A stretch of 64,000 nucleotides of DNA, from contig NC_063271.1 in NCBI RefSeq assembly GCF_910591885.1, forward strand, positions 15,059,001 through 15,123,000. Reading direction: 5' to 3'. The notes under the pieces were generated by a model, which saw only the letters and a program-made list of their open reading frames with translations, had not been told where the DNA came from and did no database searches. Source of the stretch: Bombus terrestris. Its lineage: Eukaryota > Arthropoda > Insecta > Hymenoptera > Apidae. The translations under genes and the position numbers were made by a program. Shown piece after piece: positions 53,915-64,000 of this stretch (the stretch's first letter is position 1; the number at the start of each line of letters is the position of its first letter).

Positions 53915-54482
53915 ACATGATGGTAATCTATCGATGTGTTACGTCATCATCGATTTTAATAACTTTTGGATATGTTGTACAAATTAATATTGTGAACAAC
54001 TTTTTCCTGCACATATAACTGACGGGTATGCTTAATTTCCGAGATATTCGCGCAAAACAGCCAGTGCTAACACACTGAATTCTGTCTATAATTCTGCGTC
54101 CGTGTTAGTAGTATGGGTTGTCGGCGGCCTTACGACACGGCGTGGCGGTCGGATTAAATGACACTTAACCCAAACTAAATTCGTATCTTTACGTAAACTA
54201 TAGGCAAAACATAAGAATTAGGTTTGGGTTAGTCGTCATCTAATCCGGCCGTCGTTAGGCGGTCGGCAACCAATTCTAACACATATGTTACTACGGACGC
54301 ACAATTACGAATTTATTGTGGTGGTATCGACAATTTTTTGCAAATATCTCGAGAACTAAGCGAGAGTGCCGGTTATACGATATTTATAAGAAAAAATTGT
54401 TCAAAATATCGATTTCTACAACATATCCAAAAGATATCTAAATCGATGAGGATATAATACATCGATAGGTTCACCAAAATAT
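53915..54482. repeat. Long imperfect palindrome (about 570 bases)
   Basis: The left half (about 53915-54190) aligns with the reverse complement of the right half (54205-54482), centred at 54198. Anchors are a perfect 17-base pair, cttttggatatgttgta at 53963-53979 against 54417-54433; ctatcgatg at 53928-53936 against catcgatag at 54460-54468; gcgtccg near 54100 against cggacgc near 54295; and aacccaaac against gtttgggtt at the centre. The GC-rich inner stem contains ggttgtcggcggcc and its imperfect complement. No coding frame. Same architecture as the element at 28.1 kb. Confidence 0.8.
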
Positions 54483-57410
54483 TACAGAATATTGGATAAA
54501 ACATCAGTATCTGCGACGGTGTTGAATATACTCATAACTTATGCTTCCTGTTTGTCGTTAGTAAATCAATCACTATTCGTAATCTGTAAAGATAAACGTA
54601 CTTATCTATGATAAAAACGTATGCCGGAAATAATTTTACGGAACTTAGACCAATATATTTATCCTTTCCTTCAAGATTTTCATGAATGACGGTGGCCCAT
54701 TGATAAAAATATCACTGAAATGCCACTGGTGGACTATGGTATACGCAACGTGCGGAAAGAGGGCTGTAAACGGCCGATTCGATATCCATTCGAGACTGAG
54801 AGTGCCCTTCACTTCTCTGACAGCTAGGCAAACACTGAACTGACGTTTAGAATAGCTCTTATTTATTCTAACCTGTTTATTTAGGCTGCCGGGATCGCAT
54901 TACCTGAGAGGCTTTGAGTGGCAGGGAGGGAAGACTACCGTTGTCAGCACTGAACTCATTGTCACGCGTCAGCTCATCTAACTACAATATCAACATGTGC
55001 TACCGCATATGAATATGTGTCTATCAATTTAATTGAAAGGCAATTGTCTTGGCGACCGTCTTTTTCTTGTTTTATTAACGTTTTCGTCTAATTTCGTAGC
55101 TAGATTTCAACAAACAGCTTATATATTTCAGCTTTATCACGAACTAGCTTTTTTATTTCAAATGAAATTTCATTGAAAATGTTCATATTCAACTTGAAGG
55201 TTGTTTAGTTTAGGGTTAAATAATAATTAAGTCCTGCTATACAATAAGTATATACATGTTCAATTTTATGAATCTCCTAAATCATTTCTTCGTTACTTTT
55301 TATTTGTTCCAGTTATTGTATCCAATTATGTTATAATAATTAACCTTCTTAAGATTGTCCGTATATAACAGTACTTTTATGTTAAAAGTTGACCAATCGA
55401 CTGAAATCTTCACCAATGTTGGAAATAGTACGATAGGATTTGTTTATCTTTATTTATTTATTTACTTAGGAATTCATACTTTTCTTGTATTTCTATTAAT
55501 TTAATATCTACTGTCTTAAACGAACGTTAAAGAAATTTAGTTACTATGTTATAATAACTATGCATGTATGATAGATACTTTGCGTTTGGAATATTTTTCT
55601 AGTGGCACTGCCAACTAGTCGAAGCAATAAATTACAATTTGAAGATAAATTTTGACTACTACCATTATGGTGATATCCGTCCCAAGTAGTTAATATTTTT
55701 GAACTGCTTTTGCTTCTGTTCAATTTTAATTTTTTACATTGTTTAGTGGTATATGTATACCTATATTTAAAGTCGAAAATATGTGTACATACGACAATAC
55801 ATATAATACATAGTATTTGGTTCGTTTATATTCGATTATATTTTATCTAGAATAACTATATATAGTTATTCGTATAAATAGACGCATTGAAAACAGAACA
55901 CAAGGATTTCAAGGAATATGACTAAACGTACCAACAGATCAAAATTCTTAGAATTACTTTCACATTTTATAATTTCTTAGTATTAATATAATATAGCGTT
56001 TGCTTTGTTTGTATCTACTAATATACGTTGATACAAATTAGGTATTATATCATAATATAAATATAAACAAATTTTTGTATTACGATATTGTCTAAAGTTC
56101 ACGTTTAATGGTAAAATAGTAGTAATATAGTTCACAGTATTTGTATTTCATATAACGCGTAGATTTGTTTTCAGAAAGATATTAATACTACTTGTATAAG
56201 CATATAATTTTAAGATTATGGCACACGCATTAATTTTTATAGTTATGTATGCAAATATTTCCGAAATTTGTTATTCTAGCGGTAATTTGATAGAACCGAT
56301 AAGTTGGAATTAGCAAGTATCATGTAATTTTATAATTCAACGATATTTTTCGTTTTATGCCAATTAAGCTGAATTCTTAAGTGTACTGGCCAAGTTAAAC
56401 GCATCGCAACGTATCTCATTAGCTTTATGTACAACGTAGTTTATATATCTTTATGTAATCGTAACTTCTTACTACATATTAATAATATCGGCAAAGTAGT
56501 AGCTTTTGCGTTATTTGCAAGCAAATGTTTTTAGAACACCCGGTGTCCTGGATACGAACTGGAAGCGTAATGTATTATACCAGCTAGGCAGGTATATTAC
56601 AGAGAGCCGCAGTTATGCGCGACGGGCTATGATTGATGACAAGTCGTTGCCTGTTATGAATATAATATCGATCAATCACGCTATTTATCGGACGAATGCA
56701 TAGACCCATTCTATCGTCCTATGCTTGCCTACCAACCTATCTATATCTATTTCGACTTGACCCGTTTCCATCGAAATTCAAACACATTTTTCATTGCATG
56801 CATTAACGAATAACGTGCATACAACTTTCTGGCATTAACTAGTAATTGCTGAAAGAAATCGTTAATCAAATGTAAATCAATATGGACTAGAATTCCTTTA
56901 ATATCATTAACATCGCCTTAGAAGCTCTGTCATAGAGTAGTTATATCGTGTCGCAATATTTTCTACAATTTATAGCAGTTCAAATTATTCATTTGTATTT
57001 ATGAAATGCAAAAGATACAACAAATTCAAGGATATCGAATAACTTTAGCGAATTAGATAAGCATTTTATATAGGTGTTTGACCACTTTTCGGTTACGTAA
57101 TGTGTAGCATATAAATGAACTGTATAGTTACGTATGTATGTATAGACTTAATACATACTTGATCGATGTTTTTCAAGTTTATTATCTTACGGAACACGGA
57201 AACGTTTGATATAAAAGAGTATGATTTATATTCGCCACATGAGGGTAAAAATTGATATTTTTTAATAAGTAACAAAGAAAAATAATTTTTTTTCTCACGA
57301 TAGAGTACACTTGAAATATCAAGAAATAACAAAAAAATCTTTCTCATTAACGTCAAATATTGCCGAACAAGGTGACAGATAAATGACCCTCAATAAGAAG
57401 CGAAAGCTCG
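54483..57410. other. AT-rich non-coding stretch
   Basis: No supported gene. More complex patches lie at 54690-54990 and 56510-56710. Otherwise AT-rich with no repeat above a few tens of bases. Confidence 0.45.
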
Positions 57411-57614
57411 TTAAGCTCTTGATAATGGGATGATTATTTCTTGCTTCTTCAGTCTTTCGAGTACAGCTGGTCTCGTTTCGAGTACCTTCAGTGCTTTGTG
57501 GAGCACGCCGTGTTTGAACGAAAAAGGAGGTAACATCCTCGAAGAAGGCGTGGCTCTGAACCGTGCTAACGACTCTCGCAACGCAAAATCGTCCCCCTGT
57601 GCTCGAAGCGCCAT
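57411..57614 (-). other. Exon-like open frame of 67 codons
   Basis: On the minus strand, ATG at 57614 follows caag, a good insect start context, and reads MALRAQGDDFALRESLARF, then a segment containing FKHGVLHKALKVLETRPAVL, and ends at a stop at 57411. Composition is balanced, with an amphipathic-looking C-terminal half, but no family is recognised. It sits in an island richer in GC than its flanks. Other frames on both strands are also open, which weakens the case. Could be a small protein, a first exon or chance. Confidence 0.2.
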
Positions 57615-58462
57615 CTTGAGAACTCAACGTGACGTTAAACGAACTGCGCTTCAACGCGGTGCTTTGAAACAAGGAGTTAATGACAAGGAATGCGGGAAAA
57701 TTCATTGATCATTTATCATCTATTAGTTATCATTTATCAGTTATCATGTCTGAGGTACAATTGAATTTTAGAATTCATCATAGAACTGTAAAGAAAGATA
57801 TTTGTTGAAATCCTTGAAATGGTACCATTCTTCATCATATAGAAATAATTTACTTACTTTCTGGCGAAGATATCGAATTCGCGATGAAAAAACTTGTTTA
57901 TAATATTTCGACCATTTAACAGTGACAAATTTATATACATTTATAACATTTTGTGATTATATGATAGCATTAGTTTCATAGAGATAAGTTAAACGCAATA
58001 ATAAGAGTATACTAATAGTATACTAGTTAATAAAAGTCAGAAAGTCTACATCGGTTGATGATAAATACCGGATGTTTCTCAAGTAGAGAGGCACAAGCCC
58101 CATAATTTCTATTTCCAGTACTCTTATTTCCCAATCTACATTCACCGAGAGACAAACAAAAGGGCCAGGTTTTCTTTGAAAGGGCAACGATTTAAAGCGG
58201 GATATTCAAAAACATCGGTCCGACCGTGCGATATCTGATCATCGTTTCCGCACGCTGTCTCCTTCATGGGACTGTATTCGACTATCGGGAGCTTATATAC
58301 ATTTTTTGGCTAACAAAAGGTCGTTAAAAATCCGTTAGATACGGCTGTCAGATAGGCGCGGCTCTAGTGTGCGGTTACGGGAGAAGCTCTCAAGTTGAGC
58401 TCTTTGTGCGTGATTTGAATGCAATCGGAGGGATGCCGTACGGTCGCCAGGGCGAAGGGAGA
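57615..58462. other. Non-coding stretch
   Basis: No supported gene. Around 57710-57750 there is a short imperfect tandem of tatcattta-type units. GC content rises from about 58200. Confidence 0.45.
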
Positions 58463-58493
58463 GGGGAAAAGTAGGGGATTGCTGGGGGAGGGG
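58463..58493 (+). promoter_or_regulatory. G-quadruplex motif
   Basis: Four runs of at least four G (58463-58466, 58474-58477, 58484-58488, 58490-58493) are separated by loops of 7, 6 and 1 bases. This satisfies the canonical quadruplex rule with four tetrads. It lies in a CpG-containing island that extends to about 59350. Confidence 0.75.
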
Positions 58494-59872
58494 TTAGCGG
58501 TGCTAATCTCCGATCAGTGTCGAGAGCGTAACACGATCCGACACGACGTGACGTGATCCAGACTCGATAGCCAGCGAATACAACCCTGCAGCAGCCTTGT
58601 GCATGGTGTCGAGAAGGGCAAAGCTGCCGAGGCTTTACAAAGCATACTGCGCTAAAATCGACACAGACAGCTCTACGTGACGTATCTTCCTAAATTCAAC
58701 TACTTACTGCATAGTAGCATCGACTAGCCTTAATGGTGTGCCAAGATTAATATGTATCCTGGATTAGAAATTTAGACAGTTATAATGGAATTGATCCGGT
58801 ATATACGTTATCTCTTTTGCATAATAACTAAGTTTCAAATCTAACGCTCGGCGTTAATTTGCGAAATTCTAGTAATGCGCGCGCTACTTTGAGCGTAAAC
58901 AGTCAAATAGATGCGTCGGTGTTGCTACAAAAGCTCGTTTAGTATCTATAAGCGCGTGTAAAATTGCGTGGTTCGCATGAAAGGAGAATGTTGACAATAG
59001 CGCGTATAAGCTACAGATGCGATTGCCAAGGCAACGTTTTGGAAATACGCGCACGGCGTGCGTTGTACTTGGAGCGTCAAGAGTCGCGCCACCCTTGCGT
59101 GCAGCCAAGCGCTTGTAATACAAACTCCAATGTAGTATGTAGTACCCACACGATGCTGTCACAAGTGCTCACACGTCATTGTGACATTGTGAGCGCCCAC
59201 AGGAGTGTGAGGAACCAGTTGTCGAGAGCAACAGCTGCTCGACCCGTAACCCACATACATCACCGCACGTCATTGTTCACCGCGTGCATTATTCGAAACA
59301 GGTATGGGGACGCACCTTGGCATTACGTCACTAGGAGACACTAGACCAGTTAATGGGTATACGTCATCCTACTTGAGGAATGGTCAATGATATTACTCAA
59401 TCGCGTGTGAAGTTAGTACTGTGAGAAACCTTTCAAAAGAAAATATCTATGTACGTACTTATTTCATTCGCTTTTATTTCTTCTCTGTAAATACGAACAT
59501 TCTGTTTTATAATAAGTTTCTAGAGGAAATATACGCTATATCATACGGTACGCGTTATATCTTGCATGTTGAAAACTTGAACTTTATGTTCTTCGTGATT
59601 AGATACTTGGATCACGTACATTACAGCTTTTAAAGACATTGCCGCTTACCATAATTCACTGTAATTAGCAAGGATCCATTAGCCACATTTATGTAGGTTT
59701 ATACTTATTGACATGGAAACGTAGATATATGCGAAATGTAAAACGTCATACTGTTTAAATTTAAATTGGTAATCGAAGGTAGATTTCTGTTGCAAGAAAG
59801 ATGTCCGTTGAATTCTGTTTTTCTTTAAATGATTAATAGAAGTTCAATGTCAATATACATACATATATACAC
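58494..59872. other. GC-richer island then AT-rich DNA
   Basis: No supported gene. Frames of up to 126 codons (58964-59344, plus) overlap minus-strand frames and show no domain. A ttacgtca CRE-type site lies at 59323-59330. Other small palindromes include ttgccaaggcaa near 59024. From 59400 the sequence is AT-rich. Confidence 0.4.

Positions 59873-59911
<39 letters not shown>
59873..59911. repeat. (TA)n microsatellite
   Basis: About 19 TA units, imperfect at both ends. Confidence 0.95.
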
Positions 59912-59917
<6 letters not shown>

Positions 59918-62900
59918 ATATAAATATAATGTAAATATAATGGTAATATTAAATGAGTAATACTTAAGATACGTATGTTAAATAATTGATTTTACGTCTC
60001 TAAGAATGAATCCTAAGCAGTTGTCACAAAAGTTGTCAAGGATGCAGACATATTTATAGAGGCTGAAATAAATGCGTACATGTTTGATGGATTGTCAAAG
60101 AAGCGATAGATAAGCGTATTTCCATTTTCTTGGACGGGCAACGATGTCTTGTGCAATTTCAATATAAAACTGTGAATAATGCATGCCGAGAGATTTTAAG
60201 CCGCCGACATCGTCACGCAGCTCACATCCTCTTGCGATGTACAACTAAGATAGATGAAACGCGGTAAGTTTGAATAATGAGCACTTGTAACGATAATATG
60301 TTTGCTCTAAACGCTTTCTAACGTTTGGTGCGTCGAGTCGAATTGTTCCATTAGCTTGTAGAAAATCCAATAATCTGGAATAATTCATTAAGTCAAATCG
60401 GCTGATTTTCTAATCAGTTACATTAATGAAACTCATCTATCATCCAAACTGATAACGTTCTATGGCGATAGATATTTCTAGATATTACGTCGCTTGTCTA
60501 ATAGTACCTAATGCTTTAAAACATTTATGTACAGACTAATGAATTTTTTTAATTATTTTTAATTAAGCTAGTAATAATTTAAATGTTTTTGATTTAAAAG
60601 ATATAAACTGACTGTTATATATTTCAAGCGTACCATTTTAATATTGGCAGACCTTGGAATTATCATTTATTTCCGGAACGTGTACAAAGTTCTGATTCTG
60701 CTTATTTCGAAGGATTTTTTTATTATGTATGCGTATTGCGATCAAATTTTCAACTTTATTTGACATTTAAAAGAATATTTAGGTCGTAGATGCATATGTA
60801 TATCGGTAATTGTGTACGTAAGTTGGATATATAATGGTAAAATTAAGTAATATTTTTATTGGAAAACACGCAGATCAAGAGTAAGTAAGTCGAGAATAGA
60901 ATTTGTAAAAGACGAAATATTTCGAGATTGTCGTGGTTTAGTGTGTGCATGCTTCGAAGATTTTCAGAGGATAAGTAAAGTGAATATTCCATGCACCGTT
61001 TCGCGAAAGTAGCCGGCAGCTTATACTAAATATTGAGAGGATAGTCAACAGAGAGACGGAACAAGCACAATGGGTTCGCGCCTTCCTAATCCTACGGAAT
61101 CTGGCCATATGTAAGGATTACGTTGGTCCGACTCAACATGGTCGCGTTGTCGCGCTAAAGCCGCGGACCAGCCATTAGCCACTGACGCGCACTGGGTAGC
61201 CAGGTCCGCAAGCTTAGAGACGCTATCAGCAATGGCTTAGTTGGCTTTCTTTCTATCTCATCTCGTGATCCGACTAGGTGGTACTCGGTCGTAGTTACAA
61301 CACGGTGTGCCCTCGCCACGTTGCCCGAAAGATGTAACGAGCTGATAGTTATCTTCATCGTACTTGGTTGAAAGCGATAGGACAGATCCGAATGAGGATA
61401 GCTAGGTAGGTAGACTGCTCTCCAGGCAAGGTAAGATGGTACCATGGAATAACGTTCAAGTAATAACAAATGCTGTGCACGATTTCACGTTCGTATTCGT
61501 TATGAAGAATCTTTGGAAAATCTACTTCTCGCGGTAGAGAAAATCATTTCGCCATTTTATACGATTTAAATTGTAATTTTCTCAGTATACGTACATAAGT
61601 ATCAGAAAGTAATAAAGAAAATTTTTCTAAAAATTTGTGATATATTGTTCAGTTTGTGAAATATTGTTGTTCAAATGAGAATGTTCGTGATGTTCGTCTT
61701 TGTAAAATTTATTGCTCATGTTTATGCGGATTTAATATTGGGAATATTGGAAACATACGATTCAAAAGTTACAGACGAATATTAAGATTTTCTGTTGATA
61801 TCTATTTCGTTCCATATTGTCACTTATATAATTATATGTACAATCTACGAATATAGAAACAAACATATATTGATTAGATAGTATGTGTTCCTTTTCTTGT
61901 CTTGGTGGTTGAAGGTCAATTTGAAACGGTAAAGGTAAATTGCTGTAAGATTCAGCATGCTAAGAGGCGAAGTAGTTTGTATATATATATATATACGTTA
62001 ATTTGATTTTCTTCGGTGCATTTCGGGGTTGCTAGCTCCACCTATATATTCGAGGTCGCGACGTCGAGCGTTACGTGTCTGCGGAAGACGGGATCGGGCA
62101 ATTTATCAATCCACAAGCGAGAGAACGACTTCTGGCCGGGCGGGTAATTTAACAAGATTGATGCGAAGCCGACATGCCACAGTTTCGCAGCTCGCGAGAA
62201 GGGGTCGGTTGGTGTTGGTGATGTCGGCGGTATGGGGTGACGTCGGAGGGCTCTGAGAGGATGAGAGAGGTAAAACTAGACGTGTGAGCGACTGGTTATT
62301 AGGAAGCCTCATCACGCAGACCGGTACAGAATCACGCAGAACATTAAAACAATGCCGGGAGTGATGGAGGTTGCTAACATCACCGTGTCTACTAGTTTCA
62401 CCACCGTGTAACGTAGAATTTGACAAACATTAGTACAATTGAGTTCGTCGATTGCAATCAGTTTTTCAAAAATGTTCAGCTCTGTAGTTACTTTATTTAT
62501 CTAATTTAAAGTTAGCTTATTCTTTACATCTTAAAATTAATTTGTCCGTTAACATGAAAATATCTACTTAGTACTTTCTTTGTTTTATTCGCTATAGTAA
62601 AATACTGTGCCATTTCGAGGAAAATTTTGAATCGATGAAAATTTAAAATTGAAATTTTATAGAACATTGCGATAATTTAAGTACCTAAAAACGTGTTTGT
62701 TATGGATATATAAAATATATTAAGTCAACTATTTAATACCTCTTGCATAGAATTCTCGATCCTTAAACTTAAATCAATTTGTTATTGCAAATGTTCGGCC
62801 ACTTAATTGGTTAATCTTGAAATGAAATATTCTCAAAATGAAAACAAGATATGGAATGTTCTTTCATTTGTAGAAAAAAGACGATATGTATACATATCTA

Positions 62901-63134
62901 TATATTTGTTTTCAATGCAATTAATTTTAGATCTTAGTGCATTCAGTGCTTGTCTTGGGGGCGAATTGTGTGAAAGTACAGAAATATATTATTCAACTTT
63001 CTTTATGAGATTTATTTGCTTCTTATCTGTTGGTATCTGATAATATAGCTTAAATAGTTATATTAATTATATACCTAACAAATTTTTCACGATGTAATTT
63101 ACATTGGTATTTTTATATTTTATTACTTTTGGTA
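59912..63134. other. Non-coding stretch
   Basis: No supported gene. GC-richer patches at 61050-61470 and 62020-62420 carry overlapping frames of 75-106 codons on opposite strands, without domains. A short (TA)n run lies at 61980-61995. Confidence 0.45.
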
Positions 63135-63146
63135 GGGGGGGGGGGG
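63135..63146 (+). repeat. G homopolymer of 12
   Basis: Twelve consecutive G in AT-rich surroundings. This is unusual in such a genome and prone to sequencing error or length polymorphism. Confidence 0.85.
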
Positions 63147-64000
63147 CGATCGCTTTTGTGTCCCTCTCCTTTTCTAAATCCATCACTGAGTGCATTATAC
63201 TTTCTTTACAAAAATGTCAGAAAAAATGTATTTCTATTATTGTCAATTGATAAAGAAAACTTTCTTTTCCACATAACTTAAAAGAAATTCGATCTCGAAA
63301 GGGTTAAATACTTTATATTTATAAAATTGATAAAGTGGTGTACTAAGTGAATCGTAAGTATTTGGGAGAGATCGTTTATTTTTAACAGTTCTCCAACAAC
63401 TATTTGTGAGTTTGCATAATCGGTAATGACGGTTAACCGTGATCGTTCATCCAGAACGTTCCTCCAATTATTCACATACGCGCAGGGATGATCCAACAAG
63501 GCGTGAAGGGCAGTAGCAAGTACAAGAGGGAAGCAATATTAATTGGCTCGTTCATAGCGATGTGGGCGGCCGTAAGTGTCAGATTCTCCGACAACTTTCC
63601 GTTAGGGTTAGGTGCTGTAAGGGTTGCAGGGGTAATCTGACAGGCGACACGTCCGGTGCCAATAAATCACCGCCATTTTACTACTTCGCACTATGCAATC
63701 CCCTTTTTTAAATCATTTTCGAGTTTACGTAAACTTAAATATAAACATAATCGATACATTTATCAATAAAAGTGTGACAAGTTTTATCGTCTAGTACTCT
63801 ATTGCATGTATATACGATTATTAATTCATATTAATTCATATATATTATATATACAATTAATGTAAACATAAGAAATTGTCCGGAAAACTTATAAATTCAT
63901 AAATATTTACTACATGTAAACATTAACCAATGAAAACTTTTTCTCTTTAGTTATACCTATTTAAGATTTGAGGTTTGAAAACAATCTCATTATGATAAAT
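63147..64000. other. Non-coding stretch to window end
   Basis: No supported gene. A short inverted repeat lies around 63575-63650 (gtgtcagatt opposite aatctgacag, then gacac), with no extension into the flanks. The palindrome cggttaaccg lies near 63430. Confidence 0.45.

Noticed and set aside
63601..63613. gttagggttagg resembling telomeric repeat
   Set aside because: Barely two units, while insect telomeres are long TTAGG arrays. Chance.
63575..63650. Possible fourth long palindrome
   Set aside because: Only about 20-25 bases pair around the centre and the flanks do not align, so it is just a short hairpin.
1..64000. tRNA, rRNA, CRISPR, operon or riboswitch
   Set aside because: No T-loop consensus with paired arms, no rRNA core motifs and no regularly spaced repeats were seen. 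The composition is that of an animal nuclear genome.

Overview
The window is AT-rich animal DNA with scattered GC-richer, CpG-containing islands, long pyrimidine/purine tracts and many short AT microsatellites. The fossils of Tc1/mariner-type and Helitron transposons and the lack of CpG depletion fit an insect, most likely Hymenoptera. The order is an inference from style and TE signatures, not from a gene. I recognise no intact protein-coding gene, tRNA, rRNA, CRISPR array or bacterial-type operon. The longest open frames lie in low-complexity CT/GA tracts or match no family I know. The window is best read as intergenic or large-intron sequence, possibly around a regulated gene.

Layout. 63-688 is a non-autonomous Tc1-like element bounded by TA. 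1550-1670 is a CT tract. 5832-6606 is a foldback element with long inverted arms. 13980-14165 (purine), 22180-22440 and 24861-24990 (pyrimidine) are strand-biased tracts, the middle one inside a GC-rich island at 21800-22800. 27824-28415 is a long imperfect palindrome. 32521-32620 and 34294-34395 are two diverged copies of a regulatory-looking element. 36835 to about 38072 is a decayed Helitron with a 5' terminal signature and an in-frame but stop-ridden ORF. 42525-42737 is a mariner-type MITE with a TA duplication, next to a 1.3 kb imperfect palindrome at 42818-44118. 51408-51449 is a Z-DNA-prone alternating tract. 53915-54482 is a third palindrome, whose GC-rich core resembles the one at 28.1 kb. 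58463-58493 is a G-quadruplex motif in a GC-richer island.

The most unusual feature is the repeated occurrence of very long, almost loop-free inverted repeats: arms of about 270 to 650 bases, with loops of about 15 to 40 bases. Three such palindromes plus one foldback element lie in 64 kb. Two of them share a related GC-rich core, so at least some may belong to one family. They could be old palindromic transposons or long hairpin-RNA loci. The sequence alone cannot decide between these.
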